In this document: piece by piece, positions 28,761 to 36,697 of the stretch
How the letters are laid out: every line of letters starts with the position of its first letter
Position numbering within the stretch: the first letter of the stretch is position 1
DNA from: Dokdonella immobilis
Lineage (GTDB): Bacteria > Pseudomonadota > Gammaproteobacteria > Xanthomonadales > Rhodanobacteraceae
Reading direction: 5' to 3'
Assembly: GCF_900115085.1 (NCBI RefSeq)
Contig: NZ_FOVF01000039.1
Location: forward strand, 1-36,697
DNA length: 36,697 bases
Program-made: the position numbers and the translations under genes
The notes under the pieces: generated by a model
Database searches by the model: none
Seen by the model: the letters and a program-made list of their open reading frames with translations, nothing else
Told to the model about the DNA's origin: nothing

Positions 28761-29771
28761 ATGGCAATGAACGCGAGTGACCCCGACGCACCGGACTTCG
28801 TGCGACGCCACGTCAACCTGGCCGATGCGCGACTCGGCGCCGCAGCGATCCGCTGCAGCGACGACTTCTTTGCCGCGATGGGCCGCATGCTCGATCCCCA
28901 GCCCGCCTGCTTCGTGCCTGGAAAGTACGACGACAACGGCAAATGGATGGACGGCTGGGAGAGTCGTCGTCGTCGTGGTCCCGGCCATGACTGGTGCATT
29001 GTCAGGCTGGCCCGCCGCGGCGTCGTTCATGGGGTGGATCTCGATACCAGCCATTTCACCGGCAATTTCCCGCCGGCCGCTTCGCTCGAGGGTTGCCAGT
29101 TCGACGGCGATGCGCCCGATGCCGGAGCCGATTGGTTTCCGCTGTTGCCGGCGGTCGATCTCGGCGGCAACCGGCATCACTACTTCGCCATCGAGTCGGC
29201 GCGACCCTGCAGCCATGTGCGCGTCAATCTGTTTCCGGACGGCGGGCTCGCCCGCCTGCGCGTGTATGCGACGCCGGCGTTCGAAGCGGCCATCGCCAAC
29301 CCGGACGGGCTGATCGATCTGGCCGCTGCGCTGAACGGCGGCACGGCCGTGGCTGCCAACAACGAGCATTTCGGCAGGGCCTCCAACCTGCTGTTGCCCG
29401 GTCGCGGCATCGACATGGGCGACGGCTGGGAAACCCGGCGCCGGCGCGAGCCCGGCCACGACTGGTGCATCATCGCGCTGGCCCGTCCCGGTCATGTCGA
29501 GTCGATCGAAGTCGATACCGCCCACTTCAAGGGCAACTATCCCGACCGCTGCTCGATCCAGGCGACGCACGTGACCCAGGGATCGCACGCGTCCCTGGTC
29601 ACGCAGTCGATGTTCTGGCCCGTGCTGCTCGCCGAGCAAGCCTTGCGGATGGATGCACAGCATCACTTTCGCGAAGAGATCGAGCCCCACCGAATCGTCA
29701 GCCACGTGCGCCTGAACATCCATCCGGATGGCGGCGTCTCGCGCCTGCGTCTGCTCGGCCGCCCGGGATGA
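28761..29771 (+). CDS. alc: Allantoicase
   Basis: Allantoicase splits allantoate into ureidoglycolate and urea. The 336-residue product shows the two tandem jelly-roll repeats of the family. Each contains a GWE-RRRR-PGHDWCI-LARxG block (about residues 65-86 and 222-243), followed by D-T-HF-GN-P, and each ends with a [10 protein letters not shown] or [10 protein letters not shown] stretch. AAGGA at 28747-28751 supports ATG 28761; ATG 28767 is possible. The gene lies 40 bases after uraD and overlaps allA by four bases (ATGA). The enzyme family is certain. Confidence 0.95.
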   Translation: MAMNASDPDAPDFVRRHVNLADARLGAAAIRCSDDFFAAMGRMLDPQPACFVPGKYDDNGKWMDGWESRRRRGPGHDWCIVRLARRGVVHGVDLDTSHFTGNFPPAASLEGCQFDGDAPDAGADWFPLLPAVDLGGNRHHYFAIESARPCSHVRVNLFPDGGLARLRVYATPAFEAAIANPDGLIDLAAALNGGTAVAANNEHFGRASNLLLPGRGIDMGDGWETRRRREPGHDWCIIALARPGHVESIEVDTAHFKGNYPDRCSIQATHVTQGSHASLVTQSMFWPVLLAEQALRMDAQHHFREEIEPHRIVSHVRLNIHPDGGVSRLRLLGRPG

Positions 29772-30265
29772 TCCGTCCTCTCGCGGTCGAGCCGCTGACG
29801 CGCGCGGCCTTCGCAGCCTATGGTGACCTCATCGAGGCTGATTCCGCGCGTGACCGGTACATGGTCAACGCCGGCACGGCGACCCGCTTCGATGACCTCG
29901 CCCATATCGATACCGCCAGCCACGGCGGCCACCCGCTGCTCAGCATTTTCCGTGCCGCGCCGCGCGCGTTGCCATTCGACGTGGTCATGCTCGAGAGCCA
30001 TCCGCTCGGCAGCCAGGCCTTCGTTCCGCTCGATCCGGCACTCGCGTTCGTGGTCGTCGTCGCCGCCGATCCGGATGCCGCGCCACGCGCCTTCCTGGCC
30101 CGGCATGGACAAGGCGTCAACTATCATCGGGGGACCTGGCACCACCCGCTGATCGCGCTCGAGCGGGGCGGTGATTTCCTCGTCGTCGACCGAGGCGGTG
30201 AAGGGCACAATTGCGACGAAGTGACCCTCGATACGACCTGGCGGGTCGGGCACGCTCGCGTTTGA
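29768..30265 (+). CDS. allA: Ureidoglycolate lyase AllA
   Basis: AllA converts S-ureidoglycolate to glyoxylate and urea, the last step of this pathway. The 165-residue cupin-fold protein has the family features [10 protein letters not shown] near the N terminus, the [25 protein letters not shown]... core (about residues 59-83) and [14 protein letters not shown] (about 118-131). The start is the ATG overlapping the alc stop. The stop is three bases from the stop of convergent puuD. The product glyoxylate would feed central metabolism, and two ureas are released per purine by Alc and AllA together. Confidence 0.95.
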   Translation: MIRPLAVEPLTRAAFAAYGDLIEADSARDRYMVNAGTATRFDDLAHIDTASHGGHPLLSIFRAAPRALPFDVVMLESHPLGSQAFVPLDPALAFVVVVAADPDAAPRAFLARHGQGVNYHRGTWHHPLIALERGGDFLVVDRGGEGHNCDEVTLDTTWRVGHARV

Positions 30266-30269
30266 GCGT
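30252..30269. other. Hairpin over convergent stop codons of allA and puuD
   Basis: ACGCTC (30252-30257) and GAGCGT (30264-30269) form a 6-bp stem with a six-base loop. It covers the allA stop and the last base of the puuD stop. There is no T tract on either strand. The structure is small and its role is uncertain. Confidence 0.3.
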
Positions 30270-31462
30270 CAGGGCAGGCTCGGGGCCCGGCCCGCGTACC
30301 AGCGCGCAATCACGTCGCGTTCGGGCTCGGTGATTCCGGTCAGGTTGCCGGGTGGCATGATGCGCAGGCTCACGACCTGGCGATGGATCAGCGCCGCATG
30401 CCGCTCGACCTGCGCGGCCTCGTCGAAGCGGACTCCGTTCGGTGCACTGGCCATCAGGCTTGGGTGCGCCGAGTGGCAAGCCGCGCAGCGCTGCGCAAGG
30501 ATCGGCAGCACCGCCGTGGTGGCCGGAACCGCGCTGACCGCGGGCGTCGCGGCGCCGGACGCCGTGAGCGGCGGGGCAAGCCAGGCGAACGTGGCCAGCA
30601 GCACGGCGAACCCTGCAGCGAGCAGACCCCAGGCGCGGCCCCCGCCGTGCCAGAGCACGAAAAACTGACGGATCAGGGCGCCAGCCAGCATGAACAGGGC
30701 CAGCACCAGCCAGCTCTGTGCATGCACGGTCGCCGCTGCGTAGTGGATGCTCAGCATCGCGAAGACGACGGGCAGGGTCAGGTAGGTGTTGTGCACCGAT
30801 CGCTGGCGTCCGCGCAGGCCCGGCAGGGGATCGGGCGTTTTGCCGCGCGCCATCGCCGCGACCATGCGCTTCTGCCCCGGGATGATCACGAAGAAGACGT
30901 TTGCCGCCATGATCGTGCCAATCGCGGCACCGACCAGCAGGAATGCGGCGCGTCCGGCGAACAGGTGGGTGGCGGCGTAGCAGAGGCCGAGCACGAACCC
31001 GCCGACCGCGGTTCCGAGCAGGCGTTCGCGGAAGCCGGCCAGCCGGCACAGCAGGTCGTAGCCAAGCCACGCGAGCAACGGGAACGCCAGCGCCAGGAGG
31101 ACCGCGGTAAGCTCCGACAGTGCGGCCACCGCCGGATCGATCAGATGGATGGATGGTGAAGCCAGGTAGGTCAGGCAGAACAGGGCAAAGCCCGAAAGCC
31201 AGGTCGTATACGCCTTCCATTTCGACCAGTGCAGGTCGGCCGGCATGTGCGCTGGCGCGACCCGATACTTCTGCTTGTGGTAGAAGCCGCCGCCGTGCAC
31301 CGACCATAGTTCGCCGGCCACGGCGTCGTTTGTCTGAGCGGCCGGCTTCAGGGCGCGATCGAGCATGACGAAATAGAACGACTCGCCGATCCATGCGATC
31401 GCGGCGATCACGTGCAGCGCACGCAGGCTGATGCCCAGGCATTCGAGCAGGTAGGCGGTCAT
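30269..31462 (-). CDS. puuD: Membrane urate hydroxylase PuuD with cytochrome c domain
   Basis: PuuD oxidises urate to 5-hydroxyisourate and, unlike soluble uricase, passes the electrons to the respiratory chain instead of making H2O2. The 397-residue protein has an N-terminal membrane domain of about eight segments with conserved His residues (HGGGFYHKQKY at about 56-66, HWSKW at 78-82, RSVHNTYLTLPVVFAMLS at 221-238). A C-terminal periplasmic cytochrome c domain has heme motif CAACH (Cys326, Cys329, His330) and likely axial Met369 in RIMPPGN. It follows uraH on the minus strand after 39 bases, so they are probably cotranscribed. Identification is firm. Confidence 0.95.
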   Translation of the reverse strand: MTAYLLECLGISLRALHVIAAIAWIGESFYFVMLDRALKPAAQTNDAVAGELWSVHGGGFYHKQKYRVAPAHMPADLHWSKWKAYTTWLSGFALFCLTYLASPSIHLIDPAVAALSELTAVLLALAFPLLAWLGYDLLCRLAGFRERLLGTAVGGFVLGLCYAATHLFAGRAAFLLVGAAIGTIMAANVFFVIIPGQKRMVAAMARGKTPDPLPGLRGRQRSVHNTYLTLPVVFAMLSIHYAAATVHAQSWLVLALFMLAGALIRQFFVLWHGGGRAWGLLAAGFAVLLATFAWLAPPLTASGAATPAVSAVPATTAVLPILAQRCAACHSAHPSLMASAPNGVRFDEAAQVERHAALIHRQVVSLRIMPPGNLTGITEPERDVIARWYAGRAPSLP

Positions 31463-31501
31463 CGATGGGCTTTGCCGGCTGTCCGGTCCACGCGCATCGG
31501 C

Positions 31502-31855
31502 TCAGCTGCCCCGATAGCTGCTGTAGCCGTAGGGCGAGACCAGCAGCGGCACATGCAGATGCGCGCTGGCGTCGGCGATGCCGAAGCGCACGGTGACCAC
31601 GTCGAGGAAGCGCGGTTCGGTCAGGGCGACACCGAGCGTGGCGAAATAGTCGCCGACATGGAAATCGAGTTCGTACAGGCCGACCTGCATGGCGCCTTCG
31701 GCGAGCAGCGGCGCATGGCTGCGACCATCGCCATCGGTCAGGCCGCGCATGAGCAGCTCGCGACGGTCCGCATGCAGGCGAAAGAGCTCGATTGCAATAC
31801 CCGCGCCGGGCTTGCCGCGCATCGTATCGAGCACATGAGTGGTCAGTTTTCCCAT
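31502..31855 (-). CDS. uraH: 5-hydroxyisourate hydrolase (transthyretin-like)
   Basis: This enzyme hydrolyses 5-hydroxyisourate to OHCU, the substrate of UraD. The 117-residue product has the family N terminus GKLTTHVLDT with catalytic His7, the central DGRSHAPLL region, HLHVPLLVSPYGYSSYRGS at the C terminus, and the closing YRGS tetrapeptide that marks hydroxyisourate hydrolases apart from true transthyretin. I choose ATG 31855, because the four-residue longer form would need a TTG start at 31867. No N-terminal signal peptide is seen, so it is cytoplasmic. Confidence 0.95.
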   Translation of the reverse strand: MGKLTTHVLDTMRGKPGAGIAIELFRLHADRRELLMRGLTDGDGRSHAPLLAEGAMQVGLYELDFHVGDYFATLGVALTEPRFLDVVTVRFGIADASAHLHVPLLVSPYGYSSYRGS

Positions 31856-31955
31856 CGGGGCCGGCAACCGGGCAGTGGCGATAACGGGATAGTGACGCGC
31901 GACCTGGCGTCTGTCACGCGTGCACGGCAGTCGCGCCCTGCGCTACATTCCGGTC
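31856..31955. promoter_or_regulatory. Divergent control region uraH-puuD / xdhABC
   Basis: This 100-base region separates divergent uraH and xdhA. It holds an inverted repeat GTGAC (31892-31896) and GTCAC (31913-31917), extended inward by ACGC/GCGT, which could be an operator for a dimeric regulator. TACATT at 31944-31949 is a -10-like word but lies too close to the xdhA ATG for a normal leader. No regulator gene is in the window. Confidence 0.35.
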
Positions 31956-33326
31956 ATGCACAACGAAGTAGCATTCCGGCTCAATGGCGCCCGCGTCGCC
32001 TTGACCGACAGCCCGCCCACCGAGTCGCTGCTGCGCTGGCTCAAGCGGCGTGCCCTGACAGGCACCAAGGAAGGCTGCGCCGACGGGGATTGCGGGGCCT
32101 GCACGGTGGCCATGGTCGAAGCGGATGCCGACGGCCGGCGCCACTATCGGGCGGTCAACAGCTGCCTGCTGCCGCTCGGCGCGCTGAGCGGGCGCGAGAT
32201 CGTCACGGTCGAGCATCTGGCCGACGGCACCGACCTGCATCCGGTCCAGCGCGCCCTCGTCGACGCTTCGGGTTCGCAATGCGGATACTGCACGCCGGGG
32301 TTCGTCATGAGCCTGTTTGCCGGCTACTACGCCGGCGAACTCGACGATGCGACGACCGAAGGCAACCTGTGCCGCTGCACCGGCTATGCGCCGATCCGCC
32401 GCGCGACCCACGCCCTGGCCGGCATGGAACCCGGTCGCGACCGCTTTGCCGACGTCTTGCAACGCGCGCCCGAGCAACGGCCGGCAACTCCGCTCGGGCG
32501 ATATTTCCTGCCGACCGACATCGCCTCGGCTCTCGCCCTCAAGCGGAACCATGCCGGATCGCGCTGGATCGCCGGCGCAACCGACCTCGGGGTCGAACTC
32601 AGTCGCGGACGCGTCGATGCCACGGCCTGGATTGCGCTCGATCGCATCGAGGCGCTGCGAAGGATTGTCGTCGACGGGAATGAAGCCGTCATCGGTGCCG
32701 GGGCCAGCCTTGGCACGATCGAACGGACCCTGGCTGGAAGAATCCCTGCGCTCGACCAGATGCTGCGCTGGTTCGCCGCGCGCCAGGTGCGCAACCGGGC
32801 GACCTTGGGCGGCAATCTCGGCACGGCCTCGCCAATCGGCGACCTGTTGCCCGTCTTGCTCGCCCTCGATGCGCAGATCGATCTCGAAGGTCCGGGTGGC
32901 CGGCGCACGGTGGCCGCCGAGGCCTTCTTCACCGGCTACCGCGAGACCGTGCGCGAGGACGACGAACTGATCGTCGCCGTGCGGATTCCCGTGCAGGCGT
33001 GGCGATCGGCTGCGTACAAGGTGGCCAAGCGCCAGAGCGACGACATCAGCATCGTCACCGCCGTGTTCGCGCTCGGCCTCGATGAGGCGGGCCGGGTGTT
33101 GCATGCACGCCTGGCCTACGGCGGCGTTGCGGCGAAACCGATGCGCGCGCGCGCGGTCGAGGATTTCCTGCTGGGTCGCCGCCTCGACGAGACGACCCTG
33201 GCCCGGGCCGCCCGCCTCCTCGGCGAGGAATTCTCGCCGCTCAGCGACCAGCGTGCCGGTGCCGGCTACCGGCGCGCCCTTTGCGCCAATCTGTTCCTGC
33301 AGTTCGTCGCGGAGCATGGCTCGTGA
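31956..33326 (+). CDS. xdhA: Xanthine dehydrogenase small subunit (2Fe-2S and FAD)
   Basis: XdhA carries electrons from the molybdenum subunit through two iron-sulfur clusters to FAD and NAD+. The 456-residue product has a plant-type [2Fe-2S] domain (Cys41, Cys46, Cys49, Cys70), an all-helical [2Fe-2S] domain (Cys109, Cys112, Cys139, Cys141) and an FAD domain (AGATDLGVEL near 209 and TLGGNLGTASPIGDLLP near 285) with a CO-dehydrogenase-type C-terminal domain. The order and length fit the bacterial two-subunit enzyme of Rhodobacter capsulatus. I choose ATG 31956 (MHNEVAFRLNG); the longer GTG start at 31920 adds a non-family sequence. The stop overlaps xdhB (GTGA). Confidence 0.96.
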   Translation: MHNEVAFRLNGARVALTDSPPTESLLRWLKRRALTGTKEGCADGDCGACTVAMVEADADGRRHYRAVNSCLLPLGALSGREIVTVEHLADGTDLHPVQRALVDASGSQCGYCTPGFVMSLFAGYYAGELDDATTEGNLCRCTGYAPIRRATHALAGMEPGRDRFADVLQRAPEQRPATPLGRYFLPTDIASALALKRNHAGSRWIAGATDLGVELSRGRVDATAWIALDRIEALRRIVVDGNEAVIGAGASLGTIERTLAGRIPALDQMLRWFAARQVRNRATLGGNLGTASPIGDLLPVLLALDAQIDLEGPGGRRTVAAEAFFTGYRETVREDDELIVAVRIPVQAWRSAAYKVAKRQSDDISIVTAVFALGLDEAGRVLHARLAYGGVAAKPMRARAVEDFLLGRRLDETTLARAARLLGEEFSPLSDQRAGAGYRRALCANLFLQFVAEHGS

Positions 33327-35665
33327 AACCTTCGCCCGCAGGTCGGCACGAGAACGCGGTCGGCCATGTCACCGGGCGCGCTGTCTACACCGACGAGCAG
33401 CATCTGCCGCTCGGCATGCTCAGCGTGGCTCCGGTACAGGCGCCGCATGCGCATGCGCGCATCCTCGCCATCGATGCCGCAGCCGCACGCGCGATGCCGG
33501 GCGTGCGCGCCGTGCTCACGGCTGCCGATATTCCGGGCGAAAACGACAGCGGCCCGATCGTCCACGACGAGCCGCTGATCCCGCGCGATCGCGTCCAGTT
33601 CCATGGCCAGGCCGTGGCCTGGATCGTCGCCGTCGACGAAGCGTGCGCGGCCGCGGCCGCGGCCCAGGTCGAAGTACGTTATGAACCGCTCGAGGCCTGC
33701 CTCGATCTCGCCGACGCCATTCGCCGCGAGGCCTGGTTGCGGGCGCCGGCCGTGGTCAGCCGCGGCAACGCCGACAAGGCATTGGGTTCGGCGAAGCACC
33801 GGCTGCACGGCGAAGTCGAAATCGGCGGCCAGGACCACTTCTATCTGGAAACCCAGGCCAGTTGGGCGCAGATCGATGCCGAGGGCATCGTCCAGGTCAC
33901 TTCCTCGACCCAGCACCCGACCGAGACCCAGATCATCGTGGCCCGGGTGCTCGGCCTGCCGGCCAATCGCGTGGTCTGCCGCAGCCTGCGCATGGGCGGC
34001 GGCTTCGGCGGCAAGGAAACCCAGGCCAACCCCTATGCCGCGCTCGCCGCGCTTGCTGCGCATGTGACCGGCTGCCCGGTGCGCATCAAGCTGCCGCGCA
34101 GCATCGATATGCAGATGACCGGCAAGCGGCATCCCTTCTTCGCGCGCTACGAGGTCGGCTTCGACGACGACGGCCTGCTCGAGGCGATCCGCGTGCATCT
34201 TTTCGCCGATGGTGGCTGGAGCACCGATCTGTCGCCGCCGGTGCTGATGCGTGCGATGGTCCATGTCGACAACGCGTATTTCTGTCCGCACGTGAGCATC
34301 GAGGGCCGGATCACGCAGACCAACCTGCCGTCGAACACCGCGTTTCGCGGTTTCGGCGGTCCGCAGGGCATGCTGGTCGGCGAGGAGATCCTCGATCGCG
34401 TTGCACGTCATCTCGGGCTGCCGCCCGAGCTCGTGCGCGAGCGCAACTTCTATCGCGATACGGCCGAGGGCGGCCGCAACCTCACGCCGTACGGGCAGAC
34501 CATTCACGACTTCCCGATTCCGCGGTTGTGGCGCCGGCTCCTGCAAACCAGTGATTTCGAGGCCCGCCGCCGCGGGATCGCGGACTTCAACGCGACCCAT
34601 GCGCATGCCCGGCGCGGCATCGCGATCACCCCGGTCAAGTTCGGTATTTCCTTCAACAAGACCGAATACAACCAGGCCGGCGCGCTCGTTCATATCTATA
34701 CCGATGGCAGCGTCCAGCTCAATCACGGCGGCACCGAGATGGGCCAGGGCCTGCATTCGAAGATGCTCGCCGTGGCCAGCCGCACGCTAGGCATCGACGT
34801 CGCGCGCATCCAGATCATGGTGACCAGCACCGACAAGGTACCGAATACCTCGGCCACCGCGGCCAGCAGTGGCTCCGACCTCAACGGCCAGGCGGTCCGC
34901 GCGGCGTGTGAAACCCTGCTCGGCCGACTCGCGCCGGTCGCTGCCGGCCTGCTCGATTGCGCGGTGGAGGCGGTGGTGTTCGCCGACGACGCGGTGCATG
35001 CCAGCCATGCCCCTGCCGTGCGCCTGCGCTTTGCCGACGTCGTACAGGCAGCCTACAACGCGCGCATCAGCCTCTCCGCCACCGGTTACTACCGCACGCC
35101 GGGCCTGACCTGGGACGCGCAAGCGGGGCGCGGACAGCCGTTCTACTATTTCGCCTGCGGCGCCGCGGTCAGCGAGGTCGAGGTCTGCGCCTTCACCGGC
35201 GTGCACCGCGTGCGGCGCATCGATGTCCTGCACGATGTCGGTGATTCCCTGGTCGAGGCGATCGACCGCGGCCAGATCGAGGGCGGCTTTGTCCAGGGCA
35301 TGGGTTGGCTGACCTGCGAGGAACTGCGCCGGGATGCGCAGGGGCGTCTGCTCACCGATGCGCCGAGTACCTACAAGATCCCGACCCTGGGCGAGGTGCC
35401 GGAGGACTTTCGCGTCGACCTGTACCGCAGCGAACGCAGGCCGACGGCACAGGTGATTTTCGGCAGCAAGGCGGTCGGCGAGCCGCCGCTGATGCTGGCG
35501 TTGAGTATCCGCGAAGCCCTGCGCGATGCGGTCGCCTCGTTCGGCAGCGCATCGCGGGTCGAACTCGCCTCGCCGGCAACGCCCGAAGCGATCTTCCGCG
35601 CAATCGCGGCCGTGCGCGATGTCGCCCCCGAGCCGCCGGGTTCGACCGGAGCCGTTTCGGCCTGA
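33323..35665 (+). CDS. xdhB: Xanthine dehydrogenase large subunit (molybdopterin)
   Basis: XdhB binds the molybdenum cofactor and hydroxylates hypoxanthine to xanthine and xanthine to urate. In the 780-residue product I see the substrate-binding Glu176 (FYLETQ), the GGGFGGKE cofactor motif, Arg342 in the FRGFGGPQG motif, the GGTEMGQGL motif and the catalytic base Glu720 in VGEPPLML. These match the active-site residues known for the bovine and Rhodobacter enzymes. The start is GTG 33323, coupled to the xdhA stop. The xdhC start overlaps its own stop (TGATG). Confidence 0.96.
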   Translation: MKPSPAGRHENAVGHVTGRAVYTDEQHLPLGMLSVAPVQAPHAHARILAIDAAAARAMPGVRAVLTAADIPGENDSGPIVHDEPLIPRDRVQFHGQAVAWIVAVDEACAAAAAAQVEVRYEPLEACLDLADAIRREAWLRAPAVVSRGNADKALGSAKHRLHGEVEIGGQDHFYLETQASWAQIDAEGIVQVTSSTQHPTETQIIVARVLGLPANRVVCRSLRMGGGFGGKETQANPYAALAALAAHVTGCPVRIKLPRSIDMQMTGKRHPFFARYEVGFDDDGLLEAIRVHLFADGGWSTDLSPPVLMRAMVHVDNAYFCPHVSIEGRITQTNLPSNTAFRGFGGPQGMLVGEEILDRVARHLGLPPELVRERNFYRDTAEGGRNLTPYGQTIHDFPIPRLWRRLLQTSDFEARRRGIADFNATHAHARRGIAITPVKFGISFNKTEYNQAGALVHIYTDGSVQLNHGGTEMGQGLHSKMLAVASRTLGIDVARIQIMVTSTDKVPNTSATAASSGSDLNGQAVRAACETLLGRLAPVAAGLLDCAVEAVVFADDAVHASHAPAVRLRFADVVQAAYNARISLSATGYYRTPGLTWDAQAGRGQPFYYFACGAAVSEVEVCAFTGVHRVRRIDVLHDVGDSLVEAIDRGQIEGGFVQGMGWLTCEELRRDAQGRLLTDAPSTYKIPTLGEVPEDFRVDLYRSERRPTAQVIFGSKAVGEPPLMLALSIREALRDAVASFGSASRVELASPATPEAIFRAIAAVRDVAPEPPGSTGAVSA

Positions 35666-36531
35666 TGGACGAGCGTCTGTTCGCCGCGCTCGCTAGCTGG
35701 CTGGAGCATCGAGCCGTGGTCCTGGCCAGCGTCGTCGCGGCGCAAGGAGCGACGCCGCGCCGGCGCGGTAGCCGCATGCTGGTGACGGCTGCATCGAGCC
35801 TCGGCAGCATCGGTGGAGGCCTGGCCGAAGCGCGCGTGCTCGATGCGGCGCGAGGCCTGCTCGAATCGACGTCGACGCAGGCCAGTATCGAGATCGACCT
35901 GGGTGGCGGTGCGCAGTCCGCCGGTGTCTGCGGTGGTCGCATGCGTATCGCGCTGCGGCGCTGGTCGACGCAAGACCTTGAACGCGCGCGGGCAATCCGC
36001 GACCTGCTGGCCGGTGGCGATCGCGTGGTGCTTGGCGCAGACGATCTGGGTGCGCCCGGTGTCGAGGACCTGGCGCGGCCTGATGTGCGCCTGCTGATCG
36101 TCGGCGCAGGCCACTGCGGCGCCGCCCTCTGCGAACTCGCGGCCCGGCTCGAATTCGATATCCACGTCTTCGATGCCCGTGGCGAGTGCCTCGAGCAGCC
36201 GGCGTTCGCCTCCGCGCACACGCATGCCGGCGACGTTGGCGTCCTCGGTTCCTTGCTCGAAGGCAGGCGCGACGTGCAGGCGGTCCTGCTCAATCGCGAC
36301 TTCCATGCCGATGTCGCCGCGCTCGAGGTGCTTTGCGCCCGGCCTCCGCGCTTTCTTGGCATGCTCGGCAGCCGGCGGCGTATCGGTGAGGTTCGGAAGG
36401 CCTTGCCCGGATGCCGCGAGGTCCTGCGTGGACTGGTCGCGCCGGTGGGACTCGATATCGATGCCGAGACGCCGCACGAGATCGCGGTCAGCATCCTGGC
36501 CCAGCTGATCGCCGAGCGACGGCACTATTGA
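35665..36531 (+). CDS. xdhC: XdhC, molybdenum-cofactor insertion factor
   Basis: XdhC binds sulfurated molybdenum cofactor and inserts it into XdhB; it is not part of the mature enzyme. The 288-residue product has an N-terminal XdhC/CoxI domain with ATPRRRGSRMLV and GSIGGGLAE (about residues 29-56), and a C-terminal Rossmann domain with GAGHCG (about 150-155) and the closing PVGLDIDAETPHEIAVSILA. ATG 35665 overlaps the xdhB stop; a longer frame inside xdhB is not used. The last gene of the cluster, it is followed by a REP-like repeat without a clear terminator. Confidence 0.95.
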   Translation: MDERLFAALASWLEHRAVVLASVVAAQGATPRRRGSRMLVTAASSLGSIGGGLAEARVLDAARGLLESTSTQASIEIDLGGGAQSAGVCGGRMRIALRRWSTQDLERARAIRDLLAGGDRVVLGADDLGAPGVEDLARPDVRLLIVGAGHCGAALCELAARLEFDIHVFDARGECLEQPAFASAHTHAGDVGVLGSLLEGRRDVQAVLLNRDFHADVAALEVLCARPPRFLGMLGSRRRIGEVRKALPGCREVLRGLVAPVGLDIDAETPHEIAVSILAQLIAERRHY

Positions 36532-36583
36532 GGCCGGCAACGCATTCGCCGTCAACCAGACCCGCGCCCCTGTTCGGCAACGT

Positions 36584-36665
36584 CCTCTGCAAGAGAGGCT
36601 TACATGCCCGATGTTGTTGACACAGGTGAAGAACAGCATCGCGGCTGAAGCCGCTTCCTACAACG
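36584..36665. repeat. REP-like intergenic element, Xanthomonadaceae type
   Basis: Downstream of xdhC lies a stretch containing GAGAGGCTTACATGCCCGAT and then GCATCGCGGCTGAAGCCGCT, with core palindrome GCGGCT-GA-AGCCGC at 36641-36654 and a small hairpin CCTCT/AGAGG at 36584-36598. I recall this paired combination, in the opposite orientation TGTAGGAGCGGCTTCAGCCG, as a high-copy repeat in Lysobacter/Xanthomonas-type genomes. High copy number cannot be shown from one copy here. The remaining bases to 36697 hold nothing I recognise. Confidence 0.6.
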
Positions 36666-36697
36666 AAGCGGCAACGCGCGATCGGTGGTCGAAGCCC

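Noticed and set aside
28946-29520. Internal duplication in the allantoicase gene as a recent repeat
   Set aside because: The two blocks are the normal tandem domains of the allantoicase family and differ well at the DNA level.
31914-34756. Two large open frames antisense to xdhA and xdhB (467 and 496 codons)
   Set aside because: Both lie wholly within well supported sense genes and show no domain or start signal.

Overview
The window is about 36.7 kb of GC-rich chromosomal DNA from a gammaproteobacterium, most likely of the Xanthomonadales/Lysobacterales. That placement is an inference. It rests on gene order (PfkB kinase divergent from mreBCD-mrdA-rodA-mltB-rlpA-dacC-ybeD-lipB-lipA), on protein style, on a 7-bp GATTCGG-type intergenic repeat, and on a GCGGCTGAAGCCGC-type repeat at the right end. 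About 33 genes are tightly packed, many joined by ATGA, GTGA or TTGA start/stop overlaps. I see no insertion sequence, phage, CRISPR array, tRNA or rRNA.

Layout. (1) 1-1187: a terminator for a gene left of the window, then a minus-strand PfkB (adenosine-type) kinase. (2) 1490-12356, plus strand: the elongasome and septal-wall cluster mreB, mreC, mreD, mrdA (PBP2), rodA, mltB, rlpA, dacC, then ybeD, lipB and lipA for lipoate synthesis. (3) 12397-14658: the periplasmic protease prc. (4) 14659-14820: an inverted heptamer-repeat region between convergent genes. (5) 14820-18126, minus strand: a three-gene overlapping unit made of a PstS-like binding protein, a HAD phosphatase and an M17 aminopeptidase. 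(6) 18309-21633, plus strand: type II secretion genes gspL, gspM and gspN without the rest of that system, then an inositol-monophosphatase-family enzyme (HisN-like). (7) 22048-27174, plus strand: an iron-uptake locus behind a probable Fur box, with a PepSY membrane protein, a TonB-dependent receptor, a PiuC-type dioxygenase and a Sel1-repeat protein. (8) 27276-36531: a complete purine catabolic cluster in three transcription groups: puuE-uraD-alc-allA (+), uraH-puuD (-) and xdhA-xdhB-xdhC (+). (9) 36532-36697: a REP-like intergenic repeat.

How the genes work together. Region 2 encodes the rod-shape machinery: the MreB/C/D scaffold, the RodA polymerase with its PBP2 transpeptidase, and enzymes that trim or open peptidoglycan. 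Region 8 can convert hypoxanthine or xanthine to urate (XdhAB, matured by XdhC), urate to 5-hydroxyisourate (membrane-bound, cytochrome-c-containing PuuD), then to OHCU (UraH), S-allantoin (UraD), allantoate (PuuE), ureidoglycolate plus urea (Alc), and glyoxylate plus urea (AllA). No purine permease or urease is seen. Region 7 matches the piuB-piuA-piuC-Sel1 arrangement known from pseudomonads.

I found no system that I can claim is wholly undescribed. The best leads are the orphan gspLMN module beside a divergent PstS-like gene, the unexplained Sel1 protein coupled to the PiuC dioxygenase, the compact two-strand urate pathway with a shared 100-bp control region, and the two repeat families.
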